From Acidobacteriota bacterium (GTDB lineage: Bacteria; Acidobacteriota; Vicinamibacteria; Fen-336): a DNA stretch of 34,411 nucleotides. Numbering within the stretch: the first letter of the stretch is position 1; every line of letters starts with the position of its first letter. The notes beneath the pieces were generated by a model. That model saw only the letters and a program-made list of their open reading frames with translations. It was not told the DNA's origin and did no database searches. The stretch lies in contig JAJDNV010000181.1 in assembly GCA_022340545.1 (NCBI GenBank), positions 1 to 34,411 on the forward strand. Direction: 5' to 3'. A program made the position numbers and the translations under genes. Positions 31,717 through 34,411 of this stretch are shown here, piece by piece.

Positions 31717-34411
31717 CGGGCCTCCTTGGCTGCTTCCTGCTCCGGCCGGGCCCCGAGAGCCCCGAGGAGTGTGGCCTCGACCTCCCCGAGCACCTCGGGC
31801 ACCAGCTTCATCCCGGCCGCATCCGTCACGTAGAACACGTCGAGGGCGAGCGCCTTCGCGGTGGCGATCTTGGCGAAGGTGATGTCCAGCCCCAGGTCCG
31901 CCAGGGCCCCCGAGATCGTGAAGGCGAGCCCGGGCTGGTCGGGCGCCCGCACCTCCACGATCGTCGCGGTGGCGGATCCGTCGTTGTCGAAGCGGACGGT
32001 GGGTCGCCTCTGGATCCGGCCCCAGTGACGGCGGGGTCGCCGGCGTTGGCTGCGGCGCCAGCGCTCGACGGTCGTCGGCACATCCGTCTCCCCCGAGACC
32101 GCCTTCGCGAGCGCGGCCTCGATCCGGGCCTTTCGCTCCGGCGAGACGGGCTCGTGGTCCGGGAGCTCGCTCACCCGCAGGGAGTCGAGGACGATGCCAT
32201 CCGCCCGGGTGAGCAGGTCCACGCTCAGGATGTCGATGTTGTTCGCGGTCAAGGTGCCGGAGACCGCGGCGAAGAGGCCCCGGCGGTCGCGGGCGGTCAC
32301 CGTGAGCTCGGTGGCCCGGCCCCGCTCGAGGTCGTGCCAGTCGACGCTCACCGGCCGTTCTCCGCGGGAGCACAGGAGGCGGAAGTGCCGACCCATGCGC
32401 TCCGCGTCCGTCGCGCGCAGATACCGCTCCGGCAGGAGGGCGAAGTGGTGCTCCACCGTCTCGAGAGGGAACTCCTGCCGCAAGCTGGTCACCGCGGTCT
32501 CGCGCTCGGCGTCGGCCCGGTCCCCGTGCGCCTCCCCGCCCATCAGGCGATGGCGCGTGCGGTCGTAGAGCTCCCAGAGGAGCGTACCCTTCCAGTCGGT
32601 CCAGATTCCCGGACCCACCGCCCGGTGGTCGGCGTAGGTGAGGAGCAGCAGCAGGGTGAGCCGCTCGAGGCTACCCACGCGCTTCGCGAACGCCTCGATG
32701 AGGGCCGGCTCGCTGAGGTCTCGCTGCTGCGAGAGCTGCGACATCTCGAGATGGGCCTCGACCAGGAAGAGGACCTTCGCCGTCGCCTCCGGGTCGAGGC
32801 CGAGGTGGGCGAGGGTCCGGGTGGCGATCCGAACGCCCTTCTCCACGTGCCCGCCCCCACGTCCCTTGCCGATGTCGTGGAGGAGCATCCCCACGTAGAG
32901 GGGCGTCACATCCTCGATCTCGTCGAGCACGCTGCCGAGGCGTGAGAGCTCGGGCTTCTCGCCGGCGGCGACCTCGTCGAGGGCCTCGAAGGCCCGGAGC
33001 GTGTGCTCGTCGACGGTGTAGCGGTGATAGAGGTCGTGCTGGACGAGGAGGCTGATCCGCGCCCACTCCGGCAGCAACCGCCCCAGGATCCCCGTCTCGT
33101 GGAGAGTACGAAGCGCGGGACCGACGTGGCCCCGACGACCCAGCATCCTCAGAAGGGCGCCGCGCGCCTCGGGCGATGACCGGAAGGCCCGGTTCACGAG
33201 GTTCGAGTGGGTCCGCAGCTGCGCCTTCAGCGGTTCCGAGGGAGCCACCCCCTCCAGCTGGGCGACCTCGACGGCCTCCAACAGGGCCAGGGCGTTCTTC
33301 GGGAACTCGCCCGCCGACTCGCGTGCGAAGAGGCGGCCGTCGCGCACCTCGAAGCCCCGCCGCGTGCGCCGCGGGCGACGCAGCGCCGGGAAGAGGCGCC
33401 GGGGGCGGGCCCCGCCGTGCCGCATCAGGAAGCCGCGACACAGCTCGTGAAGCTCCGAGGCCCTCCGGTAGTAGTCGCGCATGAACAGCTCGGAGTCGAG
33501 CAGCCCGCCCTTCGCCCGGTACCCGAGGCGGGGGCCGAGCTCGCCCTGGAGGTCGAGGCTCAGGAAGTCAGTCCTCCGACCGGTGGAGAAGTGGGCCTCG
33601 TTGCGCACCCGCCACAGGAAGTCGCTCGCCCGGCGCGCCGTGCGGTACTCGGCGGCGGAGACCCACCCCTCGGCGAGCAGGGTCGAGAGGCGCCCGCTGC
33701 CAAAGCGCGCGTGCCCGGCCCAGAGAACGGTGTGGAGGTCGCGCAGGCCCCCAACCCCCTCCTTCACGTTCGGCTCCTGGACGCAGACGGCGCTGCCCTG
33801 GCTCTCATGGCGCTCGTCTGTCTCGAGGCGCAGGGCCTCCAGAAACCGGTCGGTCGCCTTCTGGTTGCGCAGCAGACCCTCGTCCAGGGCGTGCAGCAAA
33901 GAGTCGAACAGCGCGGTGCTTCCCCCGACGAGCCGGGCCTCGGTCAGCGCCGTTCGCGAGTGCAGGTCGGCCCGGGCCTCCTCCACGCACTCCGCGGGCG
34001 AGCGGAAGCTGTGCCCCACGGCCAGCCCCGCATCCCACAGGAGCTGCAGCGCACGCTCGACAAAGGCCGTGACCGCGGTCGAGGAACGCTCGGGACGGAG
34101 GAACAGGAGGTCCACGTCGGAGTACGGCGCGAGCTCGGCCCGCCCGTATCCCCCCAGGGCCACCACCGCGCAGGCCGAGAGCTCGGGCTGGGCGCCGGGC
34201 CCCGCCGACTCGGCGGCCGCCCGGCAAGCTCGCTGCACGACGAGGTCCACCTGATAGCTTCGTGCGGTGGCGATCTCGGACCCGCCGAGCCCGAGCCTGT
34301 GCCGCATCCGCAGCCTCTCGGTCTCGAGCCGGACGTAGCGGCGAAGTCCTTCGAGAGGTTCGGCGGAGTCTCCGTCGTCGAAGCGCCCCGGCGGAACCGA
34401 GGGACCCGACG
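31713..34411 (-). CDS. glnD: [Protein-PII] uridylyltransferase/uridylyl-removing enzyme GlnD (N-terminus beyond window)
   Basis: The frame is open to the window edge: 898 codons plus two bases, with no stop. An internal Met at 34307 is not likely the start because GlnD-like sequence (LEGLRRYVRLETERLRMRH) continues upstream. The nucleotidyltransferase motif GGYGRAELAPYSDVDLLFL has its two Asp; the HD domain contains VGMLLHDIGKGRGGGH for UMP removal. Two C-terminal ACT domains follow: ELTVTARDRRGLFAAVSGTL and IVEVRAPDQPGLAFTISGAL, which sense glutamine in E. coli. It uridylylates PII Tyr51 under nitrogen shortage. It heads the glnD-glnK-amtB operon through an ATGA overlap. Confidence 0.95.
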   Translation of the reverse strand, partial: SGPSVPPGRFDDGDSAEPLEGLRRYVRLETERLRMRHRLGLGGSEIATARSYQVDLVVQRACRAAAESAGPGAQPELSACAVVALGGYGRAELAPYSDVDLLFLRPERSSTAVTAFVERALQLLWDAGLAVGHSFRSPAECVEEARADLHSRTALTEARLVGGSTALFDSLLHALDEGLLRNQKATDRFLEALRLETDERHESQGSAVCVQEPNVKEGVGGLRDLHTVLWAGHARFGSGRLSTLLAEGWVSAAEYRTARRASDFLWRVRNEAHFSTGRRTDFLSLDLQGELGPRLGYRAKGGLLDSELFMRDYYRRASELHELCRGFLMRHGGARPRRLFPALRRPRRTRRGFEVRDGRLFARESAGEFPKNALALLEAVEVAQLEGVAPSEPLKAQLRTHSNLVNRAFRSSPEARGALLRMLGRRGHVGPALRTLHETGILGRLLPEWARISLLVQHDLYHRYTVDEHTLRAFEALDEVAAGEKPELSRLGSVLDEIEDVTPLYVGMLLHDIGKGRGGGHVEKGVRIATRTLAHLGLDPEATAKVLFLVEAHLEMSQLSQQRDLSEPALIEAFAKRVGSLERLTLLLLLTYADHRAVGPGIWTDWKGTLLWELYDRTRHRLMGGEAHGDRADAERETAVTSLRQEFPLETVEHHFALLPERYLRATDAERMGRHFRLLCSRGERPVSVDWHDLERGRATELTVTARDRRGLFAAVSGTLTANNIDILSVDLLTRADGIVLDSLRVSELPDHEPVSPERKARIEAALAKAVSGETDVPTTVERWRRSQRRRPRRHWGRIQRRPTVRFDNDGSATATIVEVRAPDQPGLAFTISGALADLGLDITFAKIATAKALALDVFYVTDAAGMKLVPEVLGEVEATLLGALGARPEQEAAKEAR

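Overview
This is a high-GC bacterial window with no rRNA, tRNA, CRISPR array, phage or complete insertion sequence that I could see. Several traits point to a diderm, heterotrophic soil or sediment bacterium: outer-membrane and secreted proteins, a large Ser/Thr kinase fused to a TolB-like beta-propeller, a GH51 arabinofuranosidase, a DRG-like GTPase and a lone TatA. An Acidobacteriota-like lineage is my best guess. It rests on gene style only and is not proven.

Left part (1-12.4 kb), mixed housekeeping and accessory genes: ettA (C-terminus cut by the window edge), a small hydrophobic membrane protein, a membrane fatty-acid desaturase, tatA, a YVTN beta-propeller protein, a 1004-residue membrane/spermidine-synthase-like/TPR fusion, a NUDIX hydrolase and a PilZ protein. 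A two-gene sugar cassette (GRP-type permease plus ribokinase) follows, then an ECF sigma factor translationally coupled to its zinc-finger anti-sigma factor.

Middle part (12.7-22.2 kb): a KamA-family radical SAM enzyme, the Ser/Thr kinase-propeller receptor, the DRG-like TGS GTPase, dCMP deaminase (followed by a good intrinsic terminator), dodecin, a TerB-like protein, secreted GH51 arabinofuranosidase and a 4'-phosphopantetheinyl transferase.

Right part (22.3-34.4 kb) is a nitrogen-control island and the most interesting region. On the minus strand glnD overlaps glnK (ATGA), which overlaps amtB (GTGA). A small porin-like outer-membrane protein, glnA, and a gene for only the deadenylylase-like (AR) half of GlnE follow. 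The other, adenylylase-like (AT) half of GlnE is a separate gene on the opposite strand. It carries two N-terminal ACT-like domains, as GlnD does at its C-terminus, and has Asp-x-Glu where the catalytic Asp-x-Asp is expected. A secreted protein of unknown function lies between the two halves. GlnA keeps the adenylylation tyrosine (Tyr402) and PII keeps Tyr51, so both covalent modification systems look intact at the target end. I infer that adenylylation and deadenylylation of glutamine synthetase have been separated, and that the AT half may sense a small ligand directly.

Other structure: many perfect inverted repeats between genes, a recurring TAGAAT/TATATT box close to start codons (two with too little room for a ribosome-binding site, suggesting leaderless mRNAs), and one short motif found in two distant intergenic gaps.
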